64,000 nt of DNA from contig CAUEEP010000938.1 in assembly GCA_958450365.1 (NCBI GenBank), positions 1-64,000 on the forward strand, in the 5' to 3' direction. The notes beneath the pieces were generated by a model that saw only the letters and a list, made by a program, of their open reading frames with translations, had not been told where the DNA came from and ran no database searches. The position numbers and the translations under genes are program-made. This DNA is from Mesorhabditis belari (taxonomy: Eukaryota > Nematoda > Chromadorea > Rhabditida > Rhabditidae). Each line of letters begins with the position of its first letter. Position 1 is the stretch's first letter. Positions 42,369 through 53,122 of the stretch are shown here, in pieces.

Positions 42369-43988
42369 CTAAGGGGCCTGTGGGTCGGCAGCATTGCAAA
42401 TTCGATCACGACAAGGAGGCTGAGACTCGCAAATCCTGAAAAGTTATTTCATTATTCTACCTAGATTTTTTTATCCAATCTATTTTCATGTACGCTTCAT
42501 ATGTATCTCTCGATATTTTTTATCAAAACAGACTCAAACCAAAGTAGATTAGGTAACAAATTAGTGTTCAGCTTACGATACAAGTTGAGAAAACTTTAAA
42601 AAATGCATTGTTAGCCTACTTACCCATCTTTGCATCGAGCTTTCTCTTCAGGAATCGTCGATCGCTTTCGTCGGCCCATGAACAACGGAAAATCGTAGCA
42701 GACCTAAAATTTTTGGATTTTAGAAGAAGTATAGTTTACGTTTGGTTTGGTTTGGTTTCATACTTACTTTTTAAAATCTTTGCTGTTTTAGTATTAAATC
42801 TGTTCTTAACACATTCGCGACAATGTGGCCCACCGGTGGGCCGTACGTGGATTTAACACTTTTTTTGAGGCCGATTGGGCTGAAAATTTGCACAAGGGAG
42901 TTTTCGGGGTCAAGAAATTCGAATATGTACTTGGTTTTTAAAGAAAGCTGCTCCATTTTTGGATATTTCTTCCGGTTTCATTTCAAATTTTCATGTTTAA
43001 CTAATCGTACGACTTCTGGCACACGCCCTCTACGGATAACGAACAGAACCCAAACTTGGTTTCGCTCTTTTTTTCTCCAATTTGGTTTCATTACCCAAGT
43101 TTTTAGAGAATTTTGTGATGGCCGTATTGGTTTAGAAATTAAAGTTGCTCAAAAACTAATAGAGGATTCAGATTCTCTATCCCAAAATGCCCTATCGGTT
43201 ACAAATTTTCAGATCTACAGCTAACATAAATGTCTGTCGTTCGAAACGGCAGTCAAGACAAAAATGACTTTGTCTTGAATGTGTTAAAGCGCTTTTATTC
43301 GATGACCATTTTATCTTCAAATTTAGACGACACTTACATTATGTCCAAAAGCTATCGTACAAAGTTGACCGGGCATACAATCAGCTGTGGTGAAGCATTC
43401 ATCTTTCGGCATGGCTGATACCTAAAGTAGTGGCCACTTACGGAAAGAAATTCTTTCACGATCGGTTTTATTTTTGAAAGACAGTGCAACACGCTATAAA
43501 TGAACTCACCATTTGTTAGCACTGCTATTCTGCGTGGTAATTTTGTATTTTACATTTGGGTAGTTTATTTGTAGACTGCTATCCTGATTAGGTGTTTCGG
43601 TACTTCAGCATATTTGCCTCGCCAACAAGAATATGCAAATTGATCTTTGACGGTTTACTTCATCATTGAATTTTAGCATTTTTTATCCTAGTTTTGATAC
43701 AGTTTTGGATAGATTTGAGCTATAGTGAATGAACATAAACCTAATAAAGTCATTTATATTATTTTTCCCGTATCTTTACCAAACTAGAAACACTCTGAAG
43801 AAATTTATATTTACCCTGTTTTGGCCGGCGGGGAAAACATGCGGAAGTACCAGCGTTTCGTTTGTCACGGATTCTATGCTTTGGCAAAGTGGACTTTTGC
43901 AGTTTTCAGTTAGTATCATTACATCCTAACCCACCAAAAGCTTGGAAAACAAGACGACGGTGAGCATCCTCAACAGAAAGGCGATCAT
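42369..43988 (-). CDS. Small secreted cysteine-rich protein
   Basis: Four exons in frame (43935-43988, 43338-43421, 42624-42703, 42369-42435) give 94 residues. Exon 1 is a signal peptide (MIAFLLRMLTVVLFSKLL); the mature part has cysteines in ECFTTADCMPGQLC, VCYDFP, ARCKDGICESQ, PPCRDRIC, a disulphide-rich pattern with C-x5-C-x5-C spacing. A dibasic GRRKR in the middle could be a processing site. A TTTTCAG acceptor 7 nt before the ATG looks like a spliced-leader site. Intron 2 contains the tip of a piggyBac-type element. No family was recognised; secreted cysteine-rich peptides of this size in nematodes include defence and signalling peptides, but that is only a comparison. Confidence 0.75.
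42806..42960. mobile_element. piggyBac-type element end, subfamily B
   Basis: Begins TTAACACATTCGCGAC, then a CCCACCGGTGGG palindrome, and a subterminal sequence (TTTTTTGAGGCCGATTGGGC, GGGGTCAAGAAATTCGAA) different from the common MITE interior but shared, in inverted orientation, with 47885-48038. It lies in intron 2 of the 94-residue secreted-protein gene. Confidence 0.8.
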
Positions 43989-46622
43989 TTTTACCTGAAA
44001 ATCGGTCGTTTTCTTAAAGGTATGGTAAAAAGCTCATTACAATGTCATCTGAAGAGCTAATCTGAAAATATCAAAATCAGCCTTCAAATTCCAATGAAAT
44101 AAAGTTTCTCAACTTTTGAGCACTGGTATCTGACTATAAATGAGACAAGATACTGAAAATGAGATTTTTAAAAATATAAAACATACAGAATAACTTCCTT
44201 GGCAAAAATTAAAATAAAAGTGTCGAAAAATCGCGGAGACTAATCTCAGATCACGAATTTCTTGGTACCCATCGTAATTTTAAATCATCAGGATTTCTCA
44301 GTGAAACCCTTCATCTGCTCAATATTAACTATATCCAAAAATATCAGCAGTTGGTGGTTTTTAAAAGAAAAAAGACAGATTACGGGTACAGAGAATATTT
44401 TTGGAAGTCAATTATTTGTTAGATCTAGACGTCATTCAAGAGGCACAAGAAACTTTCCCGCCCAAATAAGTCAACAAAAGAAATCATAGAAAAAATAATT
44501 TCCGAACGACGATGAATTGAGGGGGAAATCTCAAAGATCTGATTTTTCTTTCGAAGTAACAGACGATGAATGAAAAAAGAAACGAAAAGTGGCCTGATTT
44601 GAGAAAACACGCACGAGGGTTCGGGAAAGTTTTTAATCGGCAAAATTTTATGATTTGCATTTATACATGGGTAGTGTTCATCGAGCAAAGTAAATTTGTC
44701 GAAAGTCTAGAAAAAGTATGTGCCAAATAGAAACCAAGGAAGACTAATAGGATTACTGTATGTTACTGTATATAAAGGGTGTGTAAGTGTATTAGAAATT
44801 GAAAAATTAAAAATGAATCAAGGCAAAAATAAAATAACAGTGGGAATGATTGTACCAAAACCAAAATTTGAAGATTTTTGCAATTCGTATCCGAAGGCTA
44901 AGATTTCTAAGTTGTCACAATTGCTTCATCTCTTTTATATTGTAGTGTCCCCTTTTCTTTTTTTCTATATCTCTTGATGTTTCTCTTTTCTCCGTCTGCA
45001 TACGAATTTGCGCACTTTACGTAAATTGCTCCATTTAAATTTCAAAGACCGCTACGTTTTTTTTCTTTTTCACGAAAACTTTTAGTATCTGAACGATGAA
45101 TAGTCGAACGTTTAGGTGAAAAATGAGGAAGGAAAAATGATAAATGTTTAATAGAAAAGTTGAATAGAAAGTTCAATAAAGGAATCTGTACGTGGTAAAG
45201 AGAACTGATAAAAGAGTGCCTTTAACTTTAGTTTTGAGCAAATCGATTTATTTCGACTTGATTCTATGAGTGTTCTTCATAAAGGGTATCAACCAGTACC
45301 AAGAATGGACAGATTGAATAAAACTAGAGACAAGATTCGCCTGCTGACTAACTTATATTTGTTCCTCTGCTTCTCACTTCGAGTTTGTAAAAGGGTACTA
45401 TTCCAAAAGTTGAAACGCATTATTTTCAAGGAACGCCTACAACTAAAACACACACCAAATAATTTGTCACTAAGGGCTTGGAACTTTAAAAATTCAAGTT
45501 TTGTAAGCTCATATCAAAATGCTACTCTGGATGAAGCTTCAAAAAGAATTCGTTCGTCATTCACGTTAATGAAGAAATGTTTTCGAAGTTTTAAAAAATC
45601 CCATTAAAATAATGGGTGATGTGGGATAATAGGAAAAGAATGAGAAAAGGAAAATGCTGAAGCTCATTTCCACGTTGCTTTCACTCATCAGAATAGGGCA
45701 CAGTATGAGCTGAAAGACAATTTCCTTTTGACTTCTGAAAAAAAGGGCGTATTGTTTTTTGCAATTCTTGGCCCTCCCGAATAGACGAACTCTTTTCGGT
45801 AGACGATGATAGAAAGTTTTATGTCTTTTTGCATCATCCATTGGTGCTTTGGAGAAATTGGCATTATAAAAGACAAAGTTTTATTAGGCTCTCCACTCTC
45901 CACAATGATCTTTTTATAGTTTCGGTGTCTTCGCAGGACGCAGTTTGAGATCCCTTATCAACTTGAACACAGAGAATGAAATGCTTTCTCATAATGAAAT
46001 GAATTTCATTATGAGAAAGCGCTTGCTTCGTACAATTCAGGCAGCAAGTATGATATTCACTAGACTTGTTAAGCGTTCAGCGGGCAGGAATTCCGTTAAG
46101 GGCTTATCGGGAATTAACGGGAAACGGAAAATTACCGGGAAATGTCAGGGCAAATTTAAAGATATTCAGCTAATGAAAATCTTTTCAGGGAGACATCCGC
46201 CTGAGAGAAGAAATGTGAGAAAACAGCGATTACATACCTTTTAGAGAAACACTCATTTATTCACCAAAATTTGTACGAATAACTGGGACTCAATACTAAT
46301 GAGACATTATTATATGAATATTCCTGGAAACTTAAATGAATTGCTACTAATCAAATCTACTATATATAAAAGAGCAGTGTCTGTCTGTACGAGCTTTTCT
46401 AGCCGTCTTTGGGCCAAAAAAACCAAAATTTTTTTAAAAGGCTCAAAATATAATCTAGTTGTGCTATTTAAAATAAAAAATTAAAAGGGTAAAATTAAGT
46501 GGCACTACGGGGGTCGAACCCGGGTCGTGTGAGCCGTAATTAAGCGCGTTCCCGACTGCTCCCGACAAAAGCCAGTCTGGAAATAATTTAAATATTTTAA
46601 GCGCACTTTGCAAAATGAACTT
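43989..46622. other. Intergenic, no supported gene; palindrome and SINE piece
   Basis: No exon chain was found. At 45983-46020 there is an 18+2+18 palindrome (GCTTTCTCATAATGAAAT and its complement). At 46360-46590 a TATATATAAAAGAGCAGTG start with TGTCTGTCTGT is followed by a reverse-strand tRNA-like block whose B-box complement is GGGTCGAACCCGG; this is a SINE-like element. Confidence 0.6.
46360..46590 (-). mobile_element. SINE-like element with tRNA-derived block
   Basis: The tRNA-like block (46500-46575) read on the minus strand has GGGTTCGACCCCC as B box but an incomplete A box and no paired acceptor stem. The TATATAAAAGAGCAGTGTCT head recurs at 59222 and 60165. Confidence 0.6.
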
Positions 46623-46683
46623 TTAACCCATTCGAAACCGAAGCGTTTTTTCTTTTTTTTCGTCTGCGGACCAAGCCCTTTTT

Positions 46684-47195
46684 GACATTTTTGACTCCGA
46701 AGCAGTTTATCCAGATGGTTGGAAAGATTTACGAGAGTCTCCTACACCATTTATTTTTGATGAAGAACGATTTGGATTTGACTTCAGTACTTTTCAAGAT
46801 CCTATCGATTATTATTCTTATTTTATCGACGACAAATTAATCAATATCTTAGTAGGCGAATTTAATAAACATGGAAAAAGGAAAACAAACTGGCAGGATA
46901 TCGATGCAAAATCTTTCAAGCCTTCCTGGCTCTGTATCTTCAAATGGGAATCGTCAAATTACCGAGGATTCGTGACTACTGGAGTAGCAGGCCTGGATTA
47001 GGAGGATTTTCCCACATTACGTCAAGAGCAAAATTTGAATCTATTCTTCGAAACCTGCGCTTTTGTGATAATTAACTGGATTCTGCAGGAGATCGGCTTT
47101 ATAAGATTAGAGCTATTATGGAACATTTCAATGCAAAACCAGAGGCTGCATTGATTCCGGGTAAACACGACACATCTTTTTGCCCACGTAATTTG
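46684..47195 (+). pseudogene. Broken piggyBac transposase fragment
   Basis: Translates as part of a piggyBac-type DDE transposase N-terminal region: DDKLINILVGEFNKHGK, KTNWQDIDAKSFK, then after a frameshift near 46922 FLALYLQMGIVKLPRIRDYW, GGFSHITSRAKFESILRNLR, FCDN, a stop at 47073, and DRLYKIRAIMEHFNAK beyond it. The catalytic core was not recognised downstream. A TTAA followed by CCCATTCGAAAC at 46623 and the subfamily B terminus at 48038 may mark the ends of a decayed 1.4-kb element. It is not functional. Confidence 0.75.
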
Positions 47196-47884
47196 TAGAT
47201 CTGTTACAATTGAATATACATGTAATGCTGAAAACAAAAACAATTAATTGTGAAAATAGCTCAATTAGCGCTGCAGCGGTCCGTTCCTGAGTTTTTGCTG
47301 CAGCGATTATTCGCTGCGGAAGTTTCGAATGGGCTAAGGTTTTATCTCTTGAAATTAGCTTTATTTTTCAACACCTTTCGTTGTTTAAATTTTACTTTCA
47401 GAGGGTTCAAACATCTCACAGCCATTTTTCAATCATTATGAAAGAGTTTCCGTCGAATTTCCGCGACAATCAGGAACTTTTGTGTCACAAATGAAATCGT
47501 GAGTCCAATCTTTTTCAGAAAATCAAAAAGTCTAGAATTTTTTCCGCAAATATTCCTTTTTAATTTACGGCTTTGAAAATAAGATTTTCTGATCCAGTTC
47601 TTTTTTGGGTACAATTACTGGCGGAAGCCAAGAAAAACGTGGGTCTGTCGACTCGTTTCCAAGTTTTTTCCAATTAAGCTTCGATTTTGAAATTTTTTGA
47701 AGCAACATTTGTCAAAAATTTAGAACTTTTAAACTTTTAGAATCATTTCTGAGATGTACGCACCCGAGCCTCACGCATTGACTACGAATCCTCTTTTGAC
47801 AATTATTGGTAGGTTGTTTGAGACTATTCTGATCAAAATTCTGTCAGTTGCGATTTGCAGTAAAAAAATATGAAATTTCCAAAA

Positions 47885-48038
47885 ACAGAGTAGCTTTCTT
47901 TAAAATGCAATTCCGGATTCGAATTTCTTGACCCCGAAAATCCCCTGGTGCAAATTTTCAGCCCAATTGGCCTCAAAAAAAAGTGCAAAATCCACGAACG
48001 GGCGTAGCCGGTGAGCCGTATCCCCGCGAACGTGTTAA
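47885..48038. mobile_element. piggyBac-type element end, subfamily B (right end)
   Basis: Inverted counterpart of 42806-42960 over roughly 145 bp, ending CGCGAACGTGTTAA. It lies 3' of the transposase fragment and is the best candidate for that element's right terminus. Confidence 0.75.
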
Positions 48039-48516
48039 GTTTCTTTCATCTTTGAGAAATCTTACATCGTTAAATCAATCAATCTAATTTTATTTCCCTC
48101 ATCACTTCAAAATCAAAAACAGATAATAAAATTACCGCCATGTATTTTTTACAAATCACGAAATACCCTGCATGAATCGTTTCCCGCAAATTCAATCACA
48201 CCGGTCAAAATCACATTCGACACTTTCATCTTACTTTAAAAATGATTAATGCAAATACTTTTTATGCTCTCGTCGTGATAACAGTTGAATTGAGAGTGTT
48301 TTTCTTTAGAGAGTTCTATTTATCCAAACTTTGAGTTGTGCAAAGGGTTGCTGTCAATCAACGAGAAATCCTTGTTTAATTGAGAGAATTCTCCCCAGAG
48401 ATTCCTCAAATGATTTCTTTAACTTGTCCCCTTTCATCCCATTTGTCCAAAGCTCGTGCGTCAACAATTTTCGTCGGAGTTTTACTTGAAATTCAACAAA
48501 AATATCTTTACAATTA

Positions 48517-48560
48517 AATTTTCACCTGTCTTGGTCCGCGGACCAAGACAGGTGAAAATT
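48517..48560. repeat. Perfect 44-bp palindrome
   Basis: Each 22-base arm reads AATTTTCACCTGTCTTGGTC plus CG; the second arm is its exact complement with no spacer (centre CCG/CGG). It can form a cruciform in DNA or a long hairpin in RNA. Confidence 0.95.
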
Positions 48561-48566
48561 GGCTTT

Positions 48567-48771
48567 TTATATGTGCTGGATATTTGCTGATTTTTCGGTT
48601 CTATCTGAAATTCCAACGCAAAATCGATCTTAAATTTTACCAACACTGTTTTACATAGTTCAAGCTCGAATTTATTTACCTTTCTTGATTCTAAACTTAT
48701 CAGCTAAGTACTCGCGTTCACTTGCGACTAATCCACCTTTTCGAGCAACGCTTTGAAGCTTTTGAAGTGAA
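48567..48771 (-). CDS. Orphan exon pair of an unidentified gene
   Basis: Two minus-strand exons agree in phase: 48680-48771 (SLQKLQSVARKGGLVASERE then YLADKFRIKK) and 48567-48604 (DRTEKSANIQHI, stop). Both have good acceptors (CACACAG, TTTCAG) and the first a GTAAAT donor. The first begins in mid-codon, so at least one upstream exon is missing; I could not find it in 48.8-49.7 kb. The stop lies 6 bp from the perfect palindrome. No family recognised; may be a gene remnant. Confidence 0.4.
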
Positions 48772-49760
48772 CTGTGTGAAGAGCCAAGTTAAAATCATAC
48801 CCGATCTGGACTGGCTTGGCCTGTAGCCCGATTCCAGCTAAAATGTCACAAAAATGTGGCTTGGACCTGCTCGGGTTTCGCTTGTCTGAAAATCGACCCT
48901 AAGACTTGACCTGGTCCAAAAATTTTTCATTTGGATCACTCTTGATTCATGTGGCTTCCAAGTATCGGGAAAGCTTCATTTCGCCAAAAAAATATCCACA
49001 AATTAGTATGCATCAATTTTTATCAGGTTTAATTTCTATCACCAGACTCGAATTTTTGGAATATGTTGGATAACAAATGAGAAAAAATGTTACATATTGA
49101 AAATAAACGTCAACAAAATCCCTACCTTGTTTTGTATTATTTTAAAAACTAAAAGGATCGTAGAAGTTAAGATATCGGTTATAAAACAACCATAGATACG
49201 AACATAAGAAAAAGAAGGAATTAAACAAAGAAAATTTTCTAATTGGTGGATATTTTTTGGCGAAATGAATTTTTGGATGAAAAAACCGCCGCTTCATACA
49301 TCTAAAACCAATCCCAAACGTATTTCGTTGTACTCACTAATTATACCTTTAGCAAACGTCGGATCTAGAAATTTCAAAGCAAAAAAACTTTTGATCCAAA
49401 TCAGGTCGCTTCACCATGACAACTTTTGCAAGGAGGAAAGAACCCAAAGTCACTTTTTCTTGGAAACTTTCTTTTCATATCATTTTTCGATTAGCGAGAC
49501 CGGGGTCTACATTTAAAAATTCGTTTCGGAAAAAACTTTGATAGGTATTCGTTTTTCACATTTTCCCACACCCACCCCAGCTTTTTTAGACTACAATTTT
49601 TTATTTTTTGGCGCAACTTTGCGGTAAAGTAAATTTCTTTCGATCACCTCATTTATTTTTAAAATTTTGTGATATTGATTAACTCTAAAAGTTTTGATAA
49701 TGAGAAGTCGCTGAATTTTAAAATTAAATATTTGCCATTTGTAAATTTGCTCTTCCAGGA
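48772..49760. other. Gap with no supported gene
   Basis: AT-rich sequence between the orphan exons and the Ly6-type gene; it should hold the promoter of the latter. No element ends or domains were recognised. Confidence 0.5.
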
Positions 49761-51096
49761 ATGATATTGCGGCGATTGTTGATCAGCTCGGCTATTTCAA
49801 CTTTCTATTTGACAATTTCACAAACGATATCTTGTCAAGTAATAAAAAGCAGTATTTTCAGCGATAGTTTACTTATTTTAAATTAGGAACCCATTCATAA
49901 TAACAGAATAACTTTCAGAATTGTACTACTTCGAGCACTTGTTCCAACACGGATACCTGTTCAAGTCAGAATTGCTTCCTAGGTAACTTTTTGCTTGTAC
50001 TCAATTCCTAGTTTTTACGATTATCCAAGGCTTGACCATTCTAATTTTTTAAAGGCCAGAATCTAACGTACCGTATTTATTCTAATAGAAGCGCAATCGA
50101 CATGTCACTATCGTAGTCCATGAGCGAAAATGCAAGAAAAGCTACTGATTAAGCAATAATGAACTTTAGCAATGATTTTTAAGCAGTTCATGAAGAATTT
50201 CAGAAACTGAACTAAGCAAGGAAAATTCTTTGCTAAAGGATTCGATACTAAAATATAAAACGTCAAAATATATTGAAAGTTGTAAGAATTTTATGGCTCG
50301 ACAAAATTTAATTACCTAATTTAAGTTATAAATTTGTTTCAAATAAGCTGGCTACCTAATTGCAAGAAAAACTTACCAAAATTGCCACTGCCTATGCAAA
50401 ACAAATGTTAAAGAGTACAATTTTTTCTCAAGGAATGCCTTGTATATCCTAAGAGGCTCAAAACCCAGGGTATTCAGTCTACTAAGCTGAATCTCCATAG
50501 TTATTGCTTCTATTGGAGGCTGCGCTTCTATTAGAATAAATACGGTGCAAAAAATAAAGGTGAATGTGTAAATCTGTTCTGCAACTCATGTTTCAGTTTC
50601 CCAAGATGTCGGTACATGGATGACGAATGGATGCGTGACGTTGAATGGAACATCACCGCCAAATTACACAGTGAACAACGCGAGTGTGAATGGGATTTGC
50701 TTCTGGAGGGATAATAGCACGTGAGAGTCTTCCTTACTAAAACATGTCGCTAACCTCTTTTTTTTTCTATAAACGAGTTTTCAGGCGTATCTGTGCTTGT
50801 CGATCTCCTTTATGCAATAATCTATTCGATTCGGATAAATTCCCGAATGTCACGTACAATCCACTTCCGTCAATCGATATCGATGCAATGCTTAGTGTAA
50901 GTTTCATCAGTGCAAATGTTTTCAGCTAGCTGAACAATTTCAGCTAGCCGAACAAACCCCAATCACGATGGTGACAACGGTCGCCTCAACGACTCTCCCC
51001 GTTGCGGTCACCACACCGAAAGTCTCAGCTCGTTTCTTTTCACCAATTCATTTACTTAGTTTTTGTTTTCTCATTTACATTTATCCTATTCTATGA
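49761..51096 (+). CDS. Ly6/uPAR-type GPI-anchored protein
   Basis: Five exons in frame (49761-49838, 49919-49982, 50597-50720, 50785-50896, 50944-51096) give 176 residues. A signal peptide (MILRRLLISSAISTFYLTIS) is followed by a cysteine-rich domain with NCTTSSTC, TDTC, QNC, GCVTLNG, ICFWRDN and the terminal CACRSPLCNN, matching the C-x-C-x4-C-N ending of three-finger Ly6/uPAR modules. A Thr-rich stalk and a C-terminal hydrophobic stretch (LLSFCFLIYIYPIL) suggest GPI attachment, so it would sit on the outer cell surface. TTCCAG lies 2 nt before the ATG, a likely spliced-leader site. Intron 2 contains a 480-bp MITE. The ligand is unknown. Confidence 0.85.
50070..50551. mobile_element. MITE with ACCGTATTTATTCTAATAGA termini
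   Basis: About 480 bp; ends ACCGTATTTATTCTAATAGA and the inverted match (TCTATTAGAATAAATACGGT) extend about 26 bp. It lies in intron 2 of the Ly6-type gene. A partly similar short element is at 41795-41892 (TCTAATAGAGG). No coding content. Confidence 0.8.
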
Positions 51097-51711
51097 ATAA
51101 TTTTTAGCTTTTATGGCACATGTGACTTTAGCCACGCAAAATTTACATATCCTCCATTTGCATAAGATTTGTGTCGGCCAAAGTCTTAAGAATGTTACCA
51201 ATTTTTTTGTGACTTTGGCCGACGCAAGTTTACAAATTTACATATTTACTGCAAAGAACAAGGAACTTTCCATCTGCTGCTTACTCATATTCACGAATTT
51301 ACGGTTTGGGCTGTTTTTTTAAGACGCCGACAATTGACCTTTTATAAAGATAAAAAGGATTTAACATTCAAATCACTTTCATTAGGCTAATGTTCTGTTT
51401 GCTATTTGGCAGTCAAATGCAAATTTGCGATGCATGCCCAGACAAAATTGCGTCGACCAGAGTCACATTTACCGTTTTTATTTTCAGTTTACAATCTATA
51501 GGCATCGTTTTTGCGCTCATGGTCGGCTTTTTTTGTGCCAAAATGCTCAATTTATTCAATTGGTTCTTTTAATGAATGGTGAAAATTATTTTAACGAATA
51601 AAACAAGTGAAACAAGAACAGAAATCACACTGCGTTGGAGAAAAACAAAAAAAGGAGTGTAAACTTTGAGAGACAAAGAATGACATTGACACTCATAATG
51701 ATAACCATTTC

Positions 51712-52017
51712 ATGAACTTCCACCCAAAAATATCGACTTTTTTTGTGTTTTTTGGATTTTTTCCATACTTATTCGCTCAAGGACCATATTATCCAAATCA
51801 TTGGTATGGCGCGAATCAGGTTTGCAGTCTTATTGCCATTTTCGTGATTAAGGTTTGCACAGACAAATACTCCTCAAGCATTAGACTCGCATCAATGAAG
51901 TCCATCACACTAAACCCACCAAAATGTGTTAGTGTTTTTGAAGAACATATTGTTTTAGGGAAACATTCGATCAGGTGTTGTCCCATCGAGAGAAATTTGG
52001 CCAAAGCCGGTAATTAA
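51712..52017 (+). CDS. Possible small secreted protein
   Basis: An uninterrupted 101-codon frame begins with a convincing signal peptide (MNFHPKISTFFVFFGFFPYL then FAQ) and continues GPYYPNHWYGANQ. After the first third the sequence looks less constrained, and a GTTTGC donor follows NQ, so the real gene may splice away from the shown frame. No match to a family beyond a loose likeness to short Tyr/Gly peptides of nematodes. Confidence 0.35.
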   Translation: MNFHPKISTFFVFFGFFPYLFAQGPYYPNHWYGANQVCSLIAIFVIKVCTDKYSSSIRLASMKSITLNPPKCVSVFEEHIVLGKHSIRCCPIERNLAKAGN

Positions 52018-52046
52018 TGAGGGTACTTTGAGGTGAGATTCTTGAA

Positions 52047-52579
52047 TAGAGTGTGTCCTTCGTGTTTTCTAAAATGTGCCCCGAGAAAAATTTATATTAT
52101 TTGTTGTTGAATACTTAAATAGAAAAATTTAAACAAAAATTTGAATATTTAGCAATTACGAAGAGAAGGGGGATTGGGGAACACTATAAAAGAGCTGCCC
52201 AAAAAAAAGGAAAAATTTAAAGCGAGTCGAACCCTCGACCTACAGCCTCGCATTCCGACACGTTATCCGCTACACGAAGCAACCATCTTTTCGTGGTACG
52301 CTCGCAAGCGTTATAAGAGAGGCCAAAAAACTTGTTTGTCAAATTCCTTGCGATTCCGACCTATTTAGCAAAAACAGACAGCAGGTTCGGAATCAGCGTA
52401 AAATTCTGCATTGGATGGTCTAGGTCTCATTTCGATTGGCCACCTTGATTTCGTGACCTTCGCTTGTAAGCTGAATAGCTGGCCAATGCGAGGGTGCGTT
52501 TTAAAAAATGCATTAATCGATTAAAATTTTAATCGTCCAACTTTAATCGATTAATTAATTAATCGCGGGGAACACTCTA
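52047..52579. mobile_element. hAT-like MITE carrying a tRNA-like segment
   Basis: Termini TAGAGTGTGTCC and GGAACACTCTA are flanked by TTCTTGAA and TTCTTGAG, an 8-bp duplication with one mismatch, as expected for hAT elements. Inside, 52210-52310 read on the minus strand has GTAGCGGATAACG and the B box GGGTTCGACTC, a tRNA-derived block. The inner ends are AT-rich ATTAATCGATTAA repeats. Confidence 0.75.
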
Positions 52580-52712
52580 TTCTTGAGTGGCAAAGACATA
52601 GTCCCTAAAATAAATTTGTAGACCTCATGTTTGTGGCTTTAATCCGTACACCCGTCAATGCATGGATCCGGAAGGATACTGTCCAGGGAGGTTGGGATTG
52701 AACTCTTTTCTA

Positions 52713-52914
52713 TTAACACATTCGCGACGACGGCATTTTAGGCGTGCTGTCGTCACTGTTTTTGGTGAACATTCAAAGATAAACTAAACTATTATAGCTC
52801 ATTCGATAGCCCTGAATCTCCTCTTGAAAACTAGTAAAAGTTACCAAGAGCTTTCTGCAAAATGAATAACAAAAGTCCTTAAAAACTTGAGTTGACACCA
52901 AAAATATTCGTCAT
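52713..52914. mobile_element. piggyBac-type TTAA MITE, truncated
   Basis: Starts TTAACACATTCGCGAC and contains the common interior in reverse orientation, ending before the CCACCGGTGG tip. Confidence 0.8.
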
Positions 52915-53122
52915 GTGAATATGTTAGTGCAAGAATTATGCACAATTTGTAGTACATGAAATTCTTTTCAGATGCATGAACTTTCACTATACTTACAACA
53001 CGATTTATGAGTGTCGCTGTTTGGTAATTTGAACATAGAAAGTATTTTGAACAACATTTATTTATATTCACTCCACTCGTGTCCAATTTTTGAGATCAAA
53101 TAAACTTTTTTTCTGATCAAAT

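Larger units (their letters stand above)
51097..53122. other. Intergenic region with transposable elements and weak reading frames
   Basis: Contains a small inverted repeat at 51172-51232 (GTCGGCCAAAGTC and complement), a hydrophobic reading frame at 51390-51572 that I could not tie to a family, a small secreted-like frame at 51712 listed separately, the hAT-like element at 52047-52579, and a piggyBac-type MITE at 52713. Confidence 0.5.

Noticed and set aside
46500..46575. tRNA genes at 46500, 52210, 59910 and 32993
   Set aside because: Only promoter-box likeness is present. Paired acceptor stems and proper anticodon arms are not evident, and each lies inside a repeat.
42806..48038. A single 5.2-kb piggyBac element bounded by the two inverted subfamily B ends, with the transposase inside
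   Set aside because: Exons 1 and 2 of the 94-residue secreted-protein gene lie inside this interval while exons 3 and 4 lie outside, so the left end is better read as a separate insertion in that gene's intron. The right end may instead pair with TTAA at 46623.
51390..51572. A tetraspanin-like C-terminal fragment
   Set aside because: There is a hydrophobic stretch and a few cysteines, but no partner exons and no CCG motif.
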